From an uncultured Lachnospiraceae bacterium (lineage in GTDB: Bacteria > Bacillota > Clostridia > Lachnospirales > Lachnospiraceae): 32,962 nt of DNA. The translations under genes were made by a program, and so were the position numbers. Shown piece by piece: positions 1 through 7,897 of this stretch (the stretch's first letter is position 1; each line of letters begins with the position of its first letter). The notes beneath the pieces were generated by a model that worked only from the letters and a program-made list of their open reading frames with translations, searched no databases and was not told where the DNA came from. The stretch spans positions 1 through 32,962 of the forward strand of contig CAMWKB010000015.1 of assembly GCA_947174705.1 (NCBI GenBank), written 5' to 3'.

Positions 1-1
1 C

Positions 2-151
2 AGTATGATAGAACAGCGTATTAAGGAAGCTGCCAAAATGGGCTTTACGACCTGCGTAATTCCCAAGGTATGCACAAAGCAGTTAAAAGGCATGGAAAAT
101 ATAAAAATAATCGGTGTTTCATCGGTTCAGGATGCTATTGATCTGATTTAA
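2..151 (+). CDS. radA: DNA repair protein RadA (Sms), C-terminal end only
   Basis: Only the last 49 codons are present; the gene runs off the left edge. The frame is open from base 2 to TAA at 149-151. The visible peptide has the pattern of the RadA C-terminus, which is a Lon-protease-like domain: an E-Q-R-I-x-E-A-x-x-M-G-F helix, then a V-I-P-K-x strand and a final I-x-x-I-G-V-S-x-x-x-D-A-I-D-L-I. RadA is a RecA-like ATPase that helps process recombination intermediates. Its Walker motifs and zinc finger would lie upstream of the window, so the call rests on the tail alone. It was not in the large-ORF set because the start is missing. Confidence 0.75.
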   Translation, partial: SMIEQRIKEAAKMGFTTCVIPKVCTKQLKGMENIKIIGVSSVQDAIDLI

Positions 152-181
152 TATGACATTATTGTAACAATTTTTAATAAT

Positions 182-209
182 TTGTTAAAAATTAGTTGTT
201 TTATATATT
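182..209 (+). promoter_or_regulatory. Possible promoter of the LCP gene
   Basis: TTGTTA (182-187) and TATATT (204-209) are separated by 16 bases in an AT-rich gap between the radA stop and the LCP start. The match to a sigma-A promoter is reasonable but unremarkable in such AT-rich sequence. A second -10-like TAATAT lies at 229-234. Confidence 0.35.
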
Positions 210-274
210 CAAAATGCTCTTTTTATGGTAATATAAAGTAATGCATAATAAGAGTGCAGCGATAAGGAGTTACT

Positions 275-1417
275 ATGGACGAGCAGACACAAAATTCTCA
301 GACAGAGAATCCGCAGTCTTCCGGAGATACTGATGAATCTGTTTTGGAGAAAAAGAAACGGAAGTTCTCTTATAATATTCCGCTTTTTATAATAGAGGTT
401 GTTGTTTTATTCATAGCAATTGGCGTATTATATGTAGTTACGATCACAACTAAAGATTTGAAGCGAACGGATATAGATATGGATACCATTGGTATCAATG
501 AAGAAGTTGTGGATACGAAAGTGGAGAAAAAGGAAGAGGTAACCAAGAGCAAGGGCTATAGGAATATTGCCTTGTTTGGCGTAGATGACAGAGAGGGTAA
601 TCTTGGCAGGGGAACCAGAAGCGATACAATGATCATTGCAAGCATCAATCTTGATACCAATGAGATTAAACTGGTTTCTGTGTATAGAGATACTTACCTT
701 AATCTCGGTAATGACAGTTATAATAAATGTAATGCCGCATATGCCAAGGGTGGTCCCGAACAGGCAATCACAATGCTTAATACTAATCTGGATTTGGATA
801 TTACGGATTATGTGACGGTCGGTTTCGGTGGTCTTATAGATGCAGTTGATGCACTCGGCGGAATTGAAATGGAAATTACTGAATCTGAGATAACGCATCT
901 TAACAATTATCAGTTATGTATGTCCGAAGAGATGGGAGTCGATTATATACCGGTGACACAGCCCGGTAAGCAGACTTTGAATGGTATGCAGGCAACGGCA
1001 TATTGCCGTATACGTTATACCAAAGGCGACGATTTCAGGAGAGCAGAGAGACAGAGGGATGTACTTGGCGCTATGATGATAAAAGCCAAGGGGGCATCGC
1101 TTACAACGCTCAATAATGTTGTAACTGCGGTTTTACCGTCTATAAGTACTTCACTTAATGTAAGTGAGATTCTGGGCGTCCTTGGAACCGTAGTAGATTA
1201 CAATCTGGTTGAAAGTGAGGGGCTGCCTTTTTCAGATGAACGTACTTTAGCCAGAATCGGAAGCACAGGAGAATGTATTATTCCTGCGGACCTTGAAGAA
1301 AATGTAGTCAGGCTGCATGAACTTTTATTTGAAGAAAAGAACTATACCCCATCTAAAGAGGTATCAAATATAAGTAATGAAATTAAAGAGTTAACAAAAG
1401 ACTATTTACCTAAGTAA
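275..1417 (+). CDS. LytR-CpsA-Psr (LCP) family cell-wall glycopolymer ligase
   Basis: A 380-residue type II membrane protein. A charged cytoplasmic N-terminus (about 1-33) ends in a KKKRK cluster, followed by one transmembrane anchor (about 34-57) and an extracellular LCP domain from about residue 95. Visible LCP landmarks are the FGVDD strand with the acidic pair, the R-S-D-T-M-I motif near 115-120, the S-V-Y-R-D-T segment near 135-140, A-L-G-G-I near 193-197, and the Arg-rich CRIRYTKGDDFRRAERQR stretch near 244-261. LCP enzymes transfer undecaprenyl-linked glycopolymers such as teichoic acid or capsule onto peptidoglycan. AAGGAG lies 7 bases before the ATG. A strong terminator follows, so the gene is probably monocistronic. 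The exact polymer cannot be told from sequence. Confidence 0.9.
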   Translation: MDEQTQNSQTENPQSSGDTDESVLEKKKRKFSYNIPLFIIEVVVLFIAIGVLYVVTITTKDLKRTDIDMDTIGINEEVVDTKVEKKEEVTKSKGYRNIALFGVDDREGNLGRGTRSDTMIIASINLDTNEIKLVSVYRDTYLNLGNDSYNKCNAAYAKGGPEQAITMLNTNLDLDITDYVTVGFGGLIDAVDALGGIEMEITESEITHLNNYQLCMSEEMGVDYIPVTQPGKQTLNGMQATAYCRIRYTKGDDFRRAERQRDVLGAMMIKAKGASLTTLNNVVTAVLPSISTSLNVSEILGVLGTVVDYNLVESEGLPFSDERTLARIGSTGECIIPADLEENVVRLHELLFEEKNYTPSKEVSNISNEIKELTKDYLPK

Positions 1418-1419
1418 TT

Positions 1420-1455
1420 ACGGCAGTTTAATGAAAATTAGACTGCTGTTTTATT
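1420..1455 (+). terminator. Rho-independent terminator after the LCP gene
   Basis: A 13-bp stem (ACGGCAGTTTAAT paired with ATTAGACTGCTGT, two G-U pairs) closes a GAAA tetraloop and runs into a TTTTATT tract. Confidence 0.8.
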
Positions 1456-1485
1456 GGAATTAAGGTATGAAAGGTAACACATGTT

Positions 1486-3279
1486 ATGAAAAAGCTGCTT
1501 GTATTTTTAAAAGATTATAAGAAAGAGACTGTGCTTGCGCCTCTTTTTAAAATGTTAGAGGCTTGCTTTGAGCTGTTTGTTCCGCTTGTTATGGCGGCGG
1601 TTATAGACAAAGGTATCGGACAATCGGATATAGGTTACGTGCTTAAAATGGGATTGGTTTTAGTACTGCTTGGCTTAATCGGTCTTACCTGTTCAATTAC
1701 GGCACAGTATTTTGCTGCAAAAGCCGCAGTTGGTTTTTCAGCTAAGCTTAAACACTCGCTTTTTGCACATTTGCAGAGTCTTTCTTTTACGGAAATGGAT
1801 GAGCTTGGAACCTCTACTATGATCACACGTATGACTTCCGATGTCAATCAGGTACAGAATGGCGTAAACATGGTACTGCGCCTTTTCCTGCGTTCACCGT
1901 TTATTGTATTTGGCGCAATGGTAATGGCGTTTACGATAGATTTTAAGGCAGCGTTAATATTTGTTATAACAATACCGTTACTTTCGGTTGTGGTATTCGG
2001 TATCATGATGATTACAATGCCTTTGTATAAAAAGGTTCAGGCTGGGCTGGATAATGTGCTTGGAATAACAAGGGAAAACTTAACCGGCGTCAGGGTTATC
2101 CGGGCTTTCCATAAGGAAGAAGAAGAGAGAGTGGAATTTGAACAAAGTAACAGCCAGCTTACCCATATGCAGCTCTTTGTCGGTAAAATATCTGCGTTAA
2201 CTAATCCTGTTACGTATATTATTGTTAACGTATCGACTGTTATTTTAATATATACCGGGGCTGTAAGGGTTGATACCGGCTATATTACGCAGGGTGAGGT
2301 GGTTGCGCTTGTCAATTATATGTCACAGATTTTGATTGAACTGGTAAAACTTGCCAACTTAATTATTACGATTACAAAAGCGCTTGCCTGCGCAAACCGT
2401 ATACAAAGTATGTTTGAGTTAAGTTCCAGCATGGAATGGAAGAATAGCGATAGTTATTTAAATGAAGCTGTAAGAAATGGCGACAGTGATTCAAAAGGAA
2501 TTGAAGAAATTAAAACTAAATTTAATAATGATGCTTTGACCTCATACGCTGTTGAATTTAACAATGTCTCTCTTACTTACCATGGGGCAGGCGATGAGTC
2601 CCTAAGCGATATTGACTTCAAGGTAAAGCATGGTGAGACCATCGGAATCATAGGAGGAACCGGTTCAGGAAAGACTTCACTTGTACATCTGATACCTCGT
2701 TTTTACGACGCAACTAAGGGCTCTGTTAAGATAGACGGACAGGATGTTAAGGACTATTCTATGGAAGAACTCAGAGATAAAGTCGGAATGGTTATGCAGA
2801 AGGCAGTTTTATTTCAAGGAACTATCAGGGATAATTTAAGATGGGGTAAAGCCGATGCAACTAACGAGGAAATGAACAGAGCTTTGGAAATCTCACAGGC
2901 AAAGGAGTTTGTAGATTCTAAGCCTAAGGGCTTGGATGAATATATTGCACAGGGCGGAAAGAATCTCTCCGGTGGACAGAGACAGAGGTTAACGATTGCA
3001 AGAGCAGTTGTAAAACAGCCGGAAATACTGATTCTCGATGACAGTGCCTCAGCCCTTGACTATGCAACAGATGCTAAGTTAAGGAAATCGATTCGGGAAA
3101 TGGGAAAGGATAATAATAAAATAACTACTGTTTTTATAGTATCGCAGAGAGCCTCCTCAATACAGCATGCGGACCAGATTGTAGTGCTGGATGACGGAAA
3201 AGTTGTGGGGCTTGGAAAACATGAGGAGTTGTTGGAGCGGTGTGAGGTTTATAAGGAGATTTATTATTCGCAGATGTAG
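1486..3279 (+). CDS. ABC exporter half-transporter, degenerate-site subunit (BmrC/TM287-like)
   Basis: 597 residues: an N-terminal six-helix exporter domain (about 1-310), a linker of roughly 50 residues, then a nucleotide-binding domain. Walker A is GGTGSGKTS (about 389-397) and the signature is LSGGQ (494-498). Walker B reads ILILDD, so the catalytic glutamate is aspartate (D519), and the switch histidine is glutamine (Q554, SQRAS). These two changes define the degenerate ATP site of heterodimeric exporters. The partner is the next gene, which carries the intact Walker B and His. Substrate (drug, lipid or peptide) is not readable. The ATG at 1486 follows AAGG at 1471-1474, a weak ribosome site. 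Confidence 0.88.
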   Translation: MKKLLVFLKDYKKETVLAPLFKMLEACFELFVPLVMAAVIDKGIGQSDIGYVLKMGLVLVLLGLIGLTCSITAQYFAAKAAVGFSAKLKHSLFAHLQSLSFTEMDELGTSTMITRMTSDVNQVQNGVNMVLRLFLRSPFIVFGAMVMAFTIDFKAALIFVITIPLLSVVVFGIMMITMPLYKKVQAGLDNVLGITRENLTGVRVIRAFHKEEEERVEFEQSNSQLTHMQLFVGKISALTNPVTYIIVNVSTVILIYTGAVRVDTGYITQGEVVALVNYMSQILIELVKLANLIITITKALACANRIQSMFELSSSMEWKNSDSYLNEAVRNGDSDSKGIEEIKTKFNNDALTSYAVEFNNVSLTYHGAGDESLSDIDFKVKHGETIGIIGGTGSGKTSLVHLIPRFYDATKGSVKIDGQDVKDYSMEELRDKVGMVMQKAVLFQGTIRDNLRWGKADATNEEMNRALEISQAKEFVDSKPKGLDEYIAQGGKNLSGGQRQRLTIARAVVKQPEILILDDSASALDYATDAKLRKSIREMGKDNNKITTVFIVSQRASSIQHADQIVVLDDGKVVGLGKHEELLERCEVYKEIYYSQM

Positions 3280-3295
3280 GGAGTAATTATGCAGG

Positions 3296-3492
3296 CAAGT
3301 GCGAAACTGATGTTCAAAACGGCCGTCGTACAATATAGACAAATCAACGCAGGGCACGCTTGCGCTGCATGTCGCTCGTAGCGGCACTAAGCTCGAAAAG
3401 ACCTCGCTAAGTGCCGACGGCTCCCTAGCACCCTGCTTATGATTTGTCTATATTGCACAACTAGGTTTTGGAAATAGGAAGTTTCGCAATTG
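3296..3492. repeat. 197-bp imperfect palindrome between the two ABC exporter genes
   Basis: The arms pair in blocks: CAAGTGCGAAACT (3296-3308) with 3480-3492, 12 of 13; CAATATAGACAAATCA (3331-3346) with 3440-3455, 16 of 16; CAGGG (3350-3354) with 3431-3435. Inside sits a GC-richer hairpin, GGCACTAAGC (3383-3392) against GCTAAGTGCC (3406-3415). There is no T-tract after the fold, so it is not a simple terminator. It looks like a non-coding palindromic or MITE-like element sitting in the operon. No target-site duplication was identified. Confidence 0.7.
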
Positions 3493-3528
3493 TCTTGATA
3501 AATTAGATATAGAAAGGAACAAGTTTAT

Positions 3529-5289
3529 ATGGAAAGTAAAGGTGGAAAACAAGCGCAAACTATAAGGAAAGTGCTACGTTATATAAGAAAGTATTGGTTA
3601 TATCTTGCTCTGTCTATAGTGGCGGCGTCGGTGACGGTAGCGCTTACGCTTTATTTGCCGATTCTCACGGGATACGCCATTGATTTGATTATAGAGCAAG
3701 GACTGGTAGATTTTGCAGGTATCATGGAAATATTGAAAAAAATGGCGGTTGTTATTTTAATAACTGCGTTGACACAGTGGCTTATGAATATCTGTAATAA
3801 TAAGATGACTTACAATATTGTTAAGGATGTCAGAAACGATGCCTTCAGAAAGATAGAAATTCTACCATTAAAGTATATTGACAGTCATTCATATGGTGAG
3901 ATAGTAAGTCGGGTGATTGCGGATGTTGACCAGTTTGCGGACGGGTTACTGATGGGCTTTACCCAGTTTTTTACAGGAGTGATTACAATTATAGGAACTC
4001 TGGGCTTTATGCTCAGTGTTAATGTTGGTATAACGGGTGTTGTTGTATTGATTACGCCGCTCTCATTTCTGGTAGCAAGTTTTATTGCGAAGAAGACTTT
4101 TACAATGTTTAAGTTACAGTCGGAGACAAGGGGAGAGCAGACAGCTTTTATTGATGAAATGATTGGGAACCAGAAAATTGTTCAGGCTTTTTCACATGAA
4201 GATGAAGCAATGGAGACATTTGATGAGATAAACGGCAGACTTGAAAGTGCATCTCTTAAGGCAATATTTTTTTCATCTCTTACAAATCCTTCAACCAGAT
4301 TTGTCAACAATCTTGTATATGCAGGAGTTGCGATTACAGGCGCGGTTTTAGCGATTACGAGGGGAGCGTCGTATATAAGCGTAGGACAGTTGTCCTGCTT
4401 TTTAAGCTATGCTAATCAGTACACCAAGCCTTTTAATGAAATATCCGGCGTGGTTACGGAGCTGCAGAATGCTCTTGCGTGTGCTGCCAGAATTTTTGAA
4501 CTTATTGAGGAAGATGCGCAGATAGATGAACCTGAAAATGCGTACGTACTGCATGATGTGGACGGAACCGTAACACTTGAGAATGTTTCCTTCTCTTATG
4601 TACCTGAGAAAAAGCTGATACAGAATTTTAATCTTGCAGTTAAATCCGGGCAAAGAATTGCAATAGTCGGGCCTACCGGCTGCGGGAAAACAACTGTTAT
4701 TAATTTGCTTATGCGTTTTTATGATGTAGATGCCGGAGCCATTTGTGTAAGCGGTCATGATATCAGAGAGGTTACCAGAAAGAGCCTTCGCGGAAGCTAT
4801 GGAATGGTATTGCAGGAGACATGGCTGAAAACCGGAACAATACGGGAGAATATTATTATGGGAAAACCTGATGCTACGGATGAAGAGATTGTAGCGGCAG
4901 CCAAGGCTTCTCATGCGCACAGCTTTATTAAGAGACTGCCAAACGGTTATGATACTGTAATTACAGAAGAGGGCGGAAACCTTTCACAAGGACAAAAACA
5001 GTTGTTATGTATTACAAGGGTCATGCTGTGCCTGCCGCCGATGCTGATTTTAGATGAAGCTACCTCTTCTATTGATACCAGAACCGAGATTAAGATACAA
5101 CAGGCCTTTGCAACTATGATGAAAGGCAGAACAAGTTTTATTGTAGCGCACAGACTTTCTACAATTCGTGAAGCCGATATAATTCTGGTTATGAAAGACG
5201 GTAATATTATTGAGCAGGGAAATCATGAAACCTTGCTTGCCATGAATGGTTTTTATGCAAACCTTTATCAGAGTCAGTTCGCAAAATAA
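3529..5289 (+). CDS. ABC exporter half-transporter, consensus-site subunit (BmrD/TM288-like)
   Basis: 586 residues with an N-terminal six-helix exporter domain (about 1-330) and a C-terminal nucleotide-binding domain. Walker A is GPTGCGKTT, Walker B is MLILDEATSSID with the catalytic glutamate E510, and the switch is AHRLST with H541. The signature is LSQGQ (485-489) rather than LSGGQ. This non-canonical signature would face the degenerate Walker site of the upstream subunit, so the two proteins complement each other as a heterodimer. AAGGA precedes the ATG by about 10 bases. The 249-bp gap to the first subunit is unusual for such pairs and is filled by the palindrome at 3296-3492. Confidence 0.9.
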   Translation: MESKGGKQAQTIRKVLRYIRKYWLYLALSIVAASVTVALTLYLPILTGYAIDLIIEQGLVDFAGIMEILKKMAVVILITALTQWLMNICNNKMTYNIVKDVRNDAFRKIEILPLKYIDSHSYGEIVSRVIADVDQFADGLLMGFTQFFTGVITIIGTLGFMLSVNVGITGVVVLITPLSFLVASFIAKKTFTMFKLQSETRGEQTAFIDEMIGNQKIVQAFSHEDEAMETFDEINGRLESASLKAIFFSSLTNPSTRFVNNLVYAGVAITGAVLAITRGASYISVGQLSCFLSYANQYTKPFNEISGVVTELQNALACAARIFELIEEDAQIDEPENAYVLHDVDGTVTLENVSFSYVPEKKLIQNFNLAVKSGQRIAIVGPTGCGKTTVINLLMRFYDVDAGAICVSGHDIREVTRKSLRGSYGMVLQETWLKTGTIRENIIMGKPDATDEEIVAAAKASHAHSFIKRLPNGYDTVITEEGGNLSQGQKQLLCITRVMLCLPPMLILDEATSSIDTRTEIKIQQAFATMMKGRTSFIVAHRLSTIREADIILVMKDGNIIEQGNHETLLAMNGFYANLYQSQFAK

Positions 5290-5318
5290 AAAAATCAAGT
5301 TGCCAAGCAGCTTGATTT
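5288..5318 (-). terminator. Terminator of the tRNA-Trp transcript
   Basis: A 12-bp stem (5292-5303 with 5307-5318, one G-U pair) has a three-base loop. On the minus strand it is followed by seven Ts. It overlaps the end of the convergent exporter gene, which has no T-tract of its own on the plus strand. Confidence 0.75.
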
Positions 5319-5352
5319 AAAAGAATTGCAATATATATTCTTGTGAAGAAAA

Positions 5353-5423
5353 CAGGGGCAGTAGGAATCGAACCCACATCGATGGTTTTGGAGACCACTG
5401 TTCTACCTTTGAACTATGCCCCT
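5353..5423 (-). tRNA. tRNA-Trp (anticodon CCA)
   Basis: A 71-nt cloverleaf on the minus strand. The acceptor stem AGGGGCA/TGCCCCT is perfect with discriminator G at 5353. The D arm is GTTC-AAAGGTA-GAAC, the anticodon arm GTGGT-CTCCAAA-ACCAT places CCA at 34-36, and the T arm is GTGGG-TTCGAAT-CCTAC. The 3' CCA is not encoded. Confidence 0.95.
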
Positions 5424-5433
5424 ATGCATAAAT

Positions 5434-5463
5434 ATTATAGTGGTGAAAGCATTTTGCCATCAA
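5434..5463 (-). promoter_or_regulatory. tRNA-Trp proximal promoter
   Basis: Minus-strand TTGATG (5458-5463) and consensus TATAAT (5434-5439) are 18 bases apart. Transcription would start only a few bases before the mature tRNA 5' end. Confidence 0.6.
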
Positions 5464-5476
5464 ACCACCGAGAGAT

Positions 5477-5506
5477 ATTATAGCATAGGTGGGGGTATTT
5501 TAGCAA
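5477..5506 (-). promoter_or_regulatory. tRNA-Trp distal promoter
   Basis: Minus-strand TTGCTA (5501-5506) and TATAAT (5477-5482), spacing 18, lie 43 bases upstream of the proximal promoter with the same spacer length. Together they form a tandem pair. Confidence 0.45.
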
Positions 5507-5525
5507 GATGTTTTTCTGATTAATG

Positions 5526-5560
5526 TAAAATTGATTTTGGAAAGCATTATCCAAAATCAA
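5526..5560 (-). terminator. Terminator of the lipoprotein gene, overlapping its stop codon
   Basis: A perfect 11-bp stem TTGATTTTGGA/TCCAAAATCAA (5550-5560 with 5531-5541, minus strand) is followed by TTTT. The left arm encodes the last codons, and the TAA stop lies at the loop boundary. Confidence 0.75.
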
Positions 5561-6275
5561 AAAGCAGCGTTTCCTTGGCCTCTTGAATATCTTTTTCATA
5601 CTTATTAATTGATTCTGTTAAATCGTTGTAGCTGCCAGTTACATTTTCAAAATAAGCTGCATATGCGGCTACTTTTGTATAGTATTCTTTCAGGTTTTGG
5701 TAGTTTGCATAGTCTTCAGGGATTTCCCGGATTAAATCTCTTGCAGTATTTAAAGCATCGTTTACAGAAGTGTATGTTCCGGCAGCGGACAGACAGTTTT
5801 CAGCAGTCATAAGGCAGAATTCCCAGCCGCCAAAGTTTCCATCTCCGTTGATCAAGGTATCTGCGTCGTAATTGCCATTTTCCTCAATAAAAGAAACCTC
5901 AAATCCGATTTGTGCGGACAACTTCTCTATCACTGTGCTTCTTTCACATTCGGGGGCATCCCAGATACCAAAATGCCAAGCGGAAGAAATGATTCCCATT
6001 CCGCTTTCGCATAGTGATTCCGCATCTTCAATTAAATCATATGCAAGTTGTGCGGTTTTATTATTTTCTTCTGTGTCTATATTTTCAGGCGTAGTTTCCG
6101 CATTATCTATATTTTCAGCCGCAGATTCCGTATTATCACTACTTGCTTCGAGAGAAGCTTCTATGGGTGAATTTCCTATAGTCGAGGTTCCTATGGGTGA
6201 TTTTTGAGTAGCTGAGCAGGCTTCACAGCTGAAAATAAGCATTGGTGCCAACATGAACAAATAGAATCGTTTCAT
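5547..6275 (-). CDS. Putative lipoprotein of unknown function
   Basis: 242 residues. MKR plus a hydrophobic stretch ends at LIFSCEAC, so a lipobox cysteine at 17 (IFSC) or 20 is likely and the protein would be membrane-anchored outside the cell. Residues about 21-75 are a low-complexity Ser/Thr/Glu/Asn linker with the repeated word ENID. The rest is an acidic, mainly helical domain (about 78-242) with two Trp-containing segments (SAWHFGIWDAPEC and GGWEFC). No family was recognised. GGAGGG lies about 7 bases before the ATG. The start is 35 bp downstream of the HTH gene on the same strand with no terminator between them, so the two are probably co-transcribed. Confidence 0.7.
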   Translation of the reverse strand: MKRFYLFMLAPMLIFSCEACSATQKSPIGTSTIGNSPIEASLEASSDNTESAAENIDNAETTPENIDTEENNKTAQLAYDLIEDAESLCESGMGIISSAWHFGIWDAPECERSTVIEKLSAQIGFEVSFIEENGNYDADTLINGDGNFGGWEFCLMTAENCLSAAGTYTSVNDALNTARDLIREIPEDYANYQNLKEYYTKVAAYAAYFENVTGSYNDLTESINKYEKDIQEAKETLLFDFG

Positions 6276-6310
6276 TTTTATCCCTCCAATAATTAACGGA
6301 ATAGTTGAGC

Positions 6311-7543
6311 TTATTCAAATTTTGGCGTCATGTTATGAATTGCGTCATATAAATCATTCAGTTCCAAAATGCGGCGATTTATCATGGTATCCTCGGAAGT
6401 TGCGTTTACCCGGATAATATTAGATCTAAGACCTCTTTTCATCGCCGGAATTAGTGCGTAATAATTGATTAAACTTCCGTCATCATAAAAGTCAAGATCT
6501 CGTAATATAATTTCTGTAAGCCTGTTTTTTTCTGCAACATTTGTTAAATCATAGTTAAATTGTTTATAATATTGTACCGTCTCATCCATTAAGGAAAGCA
6601 GCTGGTCATAAACATATCTGTTATGTTTAATGGCATCTTTTAGTATATATTCTACAAATCCGTTTTTGGTTTGAAGTAGTCTTTCAACTAATTCCCCGAT
6701 AAAAGGGAAAATGAAGCTGTTTGTATATCCAACTCTGTCAGTAATTTTAAACTCCTCGGAAAAGTATTCCAAAATTTTATTATCTGCATGGGTAAGTGCC
6801 TCCATCAGTTTCGCATTGTAATATTGTCTGCAAGCATTTGGTCGAGACGCGTAAGCAGACATTTGATATAATGAGGTAACTTCCCTTGCATGAAGTTCTT
6901 CCAGCATTTCAATATCCTCATGCCGGATAGCCAGTGCAATCATGTGCGTCCTCAATTCATCGCGCATCTTTAGCTGCACATCTAAAACATTATAGTTAGT
7001 GGGATACGGGAAATTCGCTTTTTCTATGCTGGTTCCGGCTCCAAAACCTGTATAAAAGTCATTTTTGTCTGTTCCTACAAACCAGATAAATTGCTTGTCC
7101 ATTAGATATTTCAGAAAATCATAATTTTCTGCCTCCAACGCATAATCAATTATGGTTTTACCATACTCATCGGCATTAAGAATCGGGGAATCCTCTCGTT
7201 CTATATATGCCGCCCATTCATTTTCGCTTTTTGAGAAGGCAGCAGCATAATTGGTCAGATGAGTAGACGTAGGAGTATGTATCTTTCCTGCGCTGAGTAT
7301 TTCTTCACAGGACACTTCAAGTAAGCGACAGAACAACGGGAGATCATATATTTGTATTCCTTTTTTACCATACAAAATCTGCGACAGGCGGTTAGACATT
7401 TTTCGTAGCTGTTCATTGCTCGCCTGATCTCCTCCGGCTTCAAGGTATTCTCTGCAAAATTGCCGACGGCTCTTAAACCGTTCATCTATACGTTCCATCA
7501 AATATTGCCCGATTTTTTCGTTGTCTTCTAATGTAAACATCAT
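6311..7543 (-). CDS. HTH (XRE-like) N-terminal domain protein with large helical C-terminal region
   Basis: 410 residues from the ATG at 7543, chosen because AGAGGTGG sits just upstream. A TTG 27 codons further up has no ribosome site. Residues about 10-85 resemble a Cro/C1-type helix-turn-helix: K-S-R-R-Q-F-C, then L-S-Q-I-L-Y-G-K-K-G-I, then L-P-L-F-C-R-L-L-E-V-S-C-E-E-I-L, the usual end of an XRE domain. An insertion of about 12 residues lengthens the second part. The remaining 320 residues are predicted helical with no recognised family; spaced LxxAxxxE-type segments recall repeat scaffolds. It probably senses something and regulates transcription, perhaps of its own operon with the lipoprotein gene. 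No enzyme motif was seen. Confidence 0.65.
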   Translation of the reverse strand: MMFTLEDNEKIGQYLMERIDERFKSRRQFCREYLEAGGDQASNEQLRKMSNRLSQILYGKKGIQIYDLPLFCRLLEVSCEEILSAGKIHTPTSTHLTNYAAAFSKSENEWAAYIEREDSPILNADEYGKTIIDYALEAENYDFLKYLMDKQFIWFVGTDKNDFYTGFGAGTSIEKANFPYPTNYNVLDVQLKMRDELRTHMIALAIRHEDIEMLEELHAREVTSLYQMSAYASRPNACRQYYNAKLMEALTHADNKILEYFSEEFKITDRVGYTNSFIFPFIGELVERLLQTKNGFVEYILKDAIKHNRYVYDQLLSLMDETVQYYKQFNYDLTNVAEKNRLTEIILRDLDFYDDGSLINYYALIPAMKRGLRSNIIRVNATSEDTMINRRILELNDLYDAIHNMTPKFE

Positions 7544-7663
7544 TTTCCACCTCTCTTTTATCGGTATCATAACATGTTTATTTGAGAGAAAATAGCCCCG
7601 ATTTGGAATACATAAATTACACAAAATTTTTTTAAAGCGGTTTTATGTATGCTTACGGTGTAT

Positions 7664-7750
7664 AGTGTGAAGAGAAGTTCTAAGGCTCACAGCAAGGGCT
7701 GATTTCGCAAAGTCAGCATGGCTGACTTAGAACTTCTAACGCTTCACACT
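7664..7750. repeat. Long inverted repeat with internal hairpin
   Basis: AGTGTGAAG and AGAAGTTCTAAG in the left arm (7664-7684) match the reverse complement of 7726-7750 except for a short internal bulge. The middle holds a perfect 8-bp hairpin, AAGTCAGC-ATG-GCTGACTT (7710-7728). It lies in the 354-bp gap between the HTH gene and the beta-galactosidase and ends exactly where a terminator-like hairpin begins. No coding potential was seen. Confidence 0.65.
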
Positions 7751-7780
7751 GAAGAATGCCCAAAATACGGGCATTTTTCA
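7750..7780 (+). terminator. Terminator-like hairpin, possibly for a short plus-strand RNA
   Basis: A 12-bp stem TGAAGAATGCCC/GGGCATTTTTCA with one G-U pair has a 7-base loop. The T-run is inside the 3' arm on the plus strand. No plus-strand gene lies upstream, so it either ends a small RNA carrying the 7664-7750 fold or is part of that element. It could also act on the minus strand. Confidence 0.45.
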
Positions 7781-7814
7781 TAGACGAACTCATAAAAATT
7801 GATGCCTTATATAT

Positions 7815-7853
7815 GAAAACAGGCCGCACTGTCAATATCGCAGGACGGCCTGT
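7815..7853 (-). terminator. Terminator of the beta-galactosidase gene
   Basis: Stem ACAGGCCG/CGGCCTGT (7846-7853 with 7819-7826) closes a 19-base loop that can pair further (CTG with CAG). On the minus strand it is followed by TTTTC. It sits 45 bp after the stop codon. Confidence 0.65.
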
Positions 7854-7897
7854 TGTTTAGTATTTATTTTCGTTTCGACTGTGTATTTTACCCTCTA

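Noticed and set aside
428-898. 156-codon minus-strand ORF inside the LCP gene
   Set aside because: Antisense shadow of a clear protein gene, no ribosome site and no family pattern. The same applies to the other antisense ORFs inside purL, carAB, GH42 and the ABC genes.
3289-3381. 30-codon ORF (ATG 3289 to TAG 3379-3381) behind AGGGAG
   Set aside because: Most of it lies in the left arm of the palindrome, with no recognisable protein pattern; treated as a possible leftover start region, not a gene.
3296-3492. Insertion sequence or group II intron at the exporter gap
   Set aside because: No transposase or reverse transcriptase frame; only a palindrome is present.
5872-6207. 111-codon plus-strand ORF opposite the lipoprotein gene
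   Set aside because: Ser-rich reading of the low-complexity linker on the opposite strand; no start signal.
7544-7624. 27-residue N-terminal extension of the HTH protein from a TTG
   Set aside because: No ribosome site before the TTG, whereas AGAGGTGG precedes the internal ATG at 7543.
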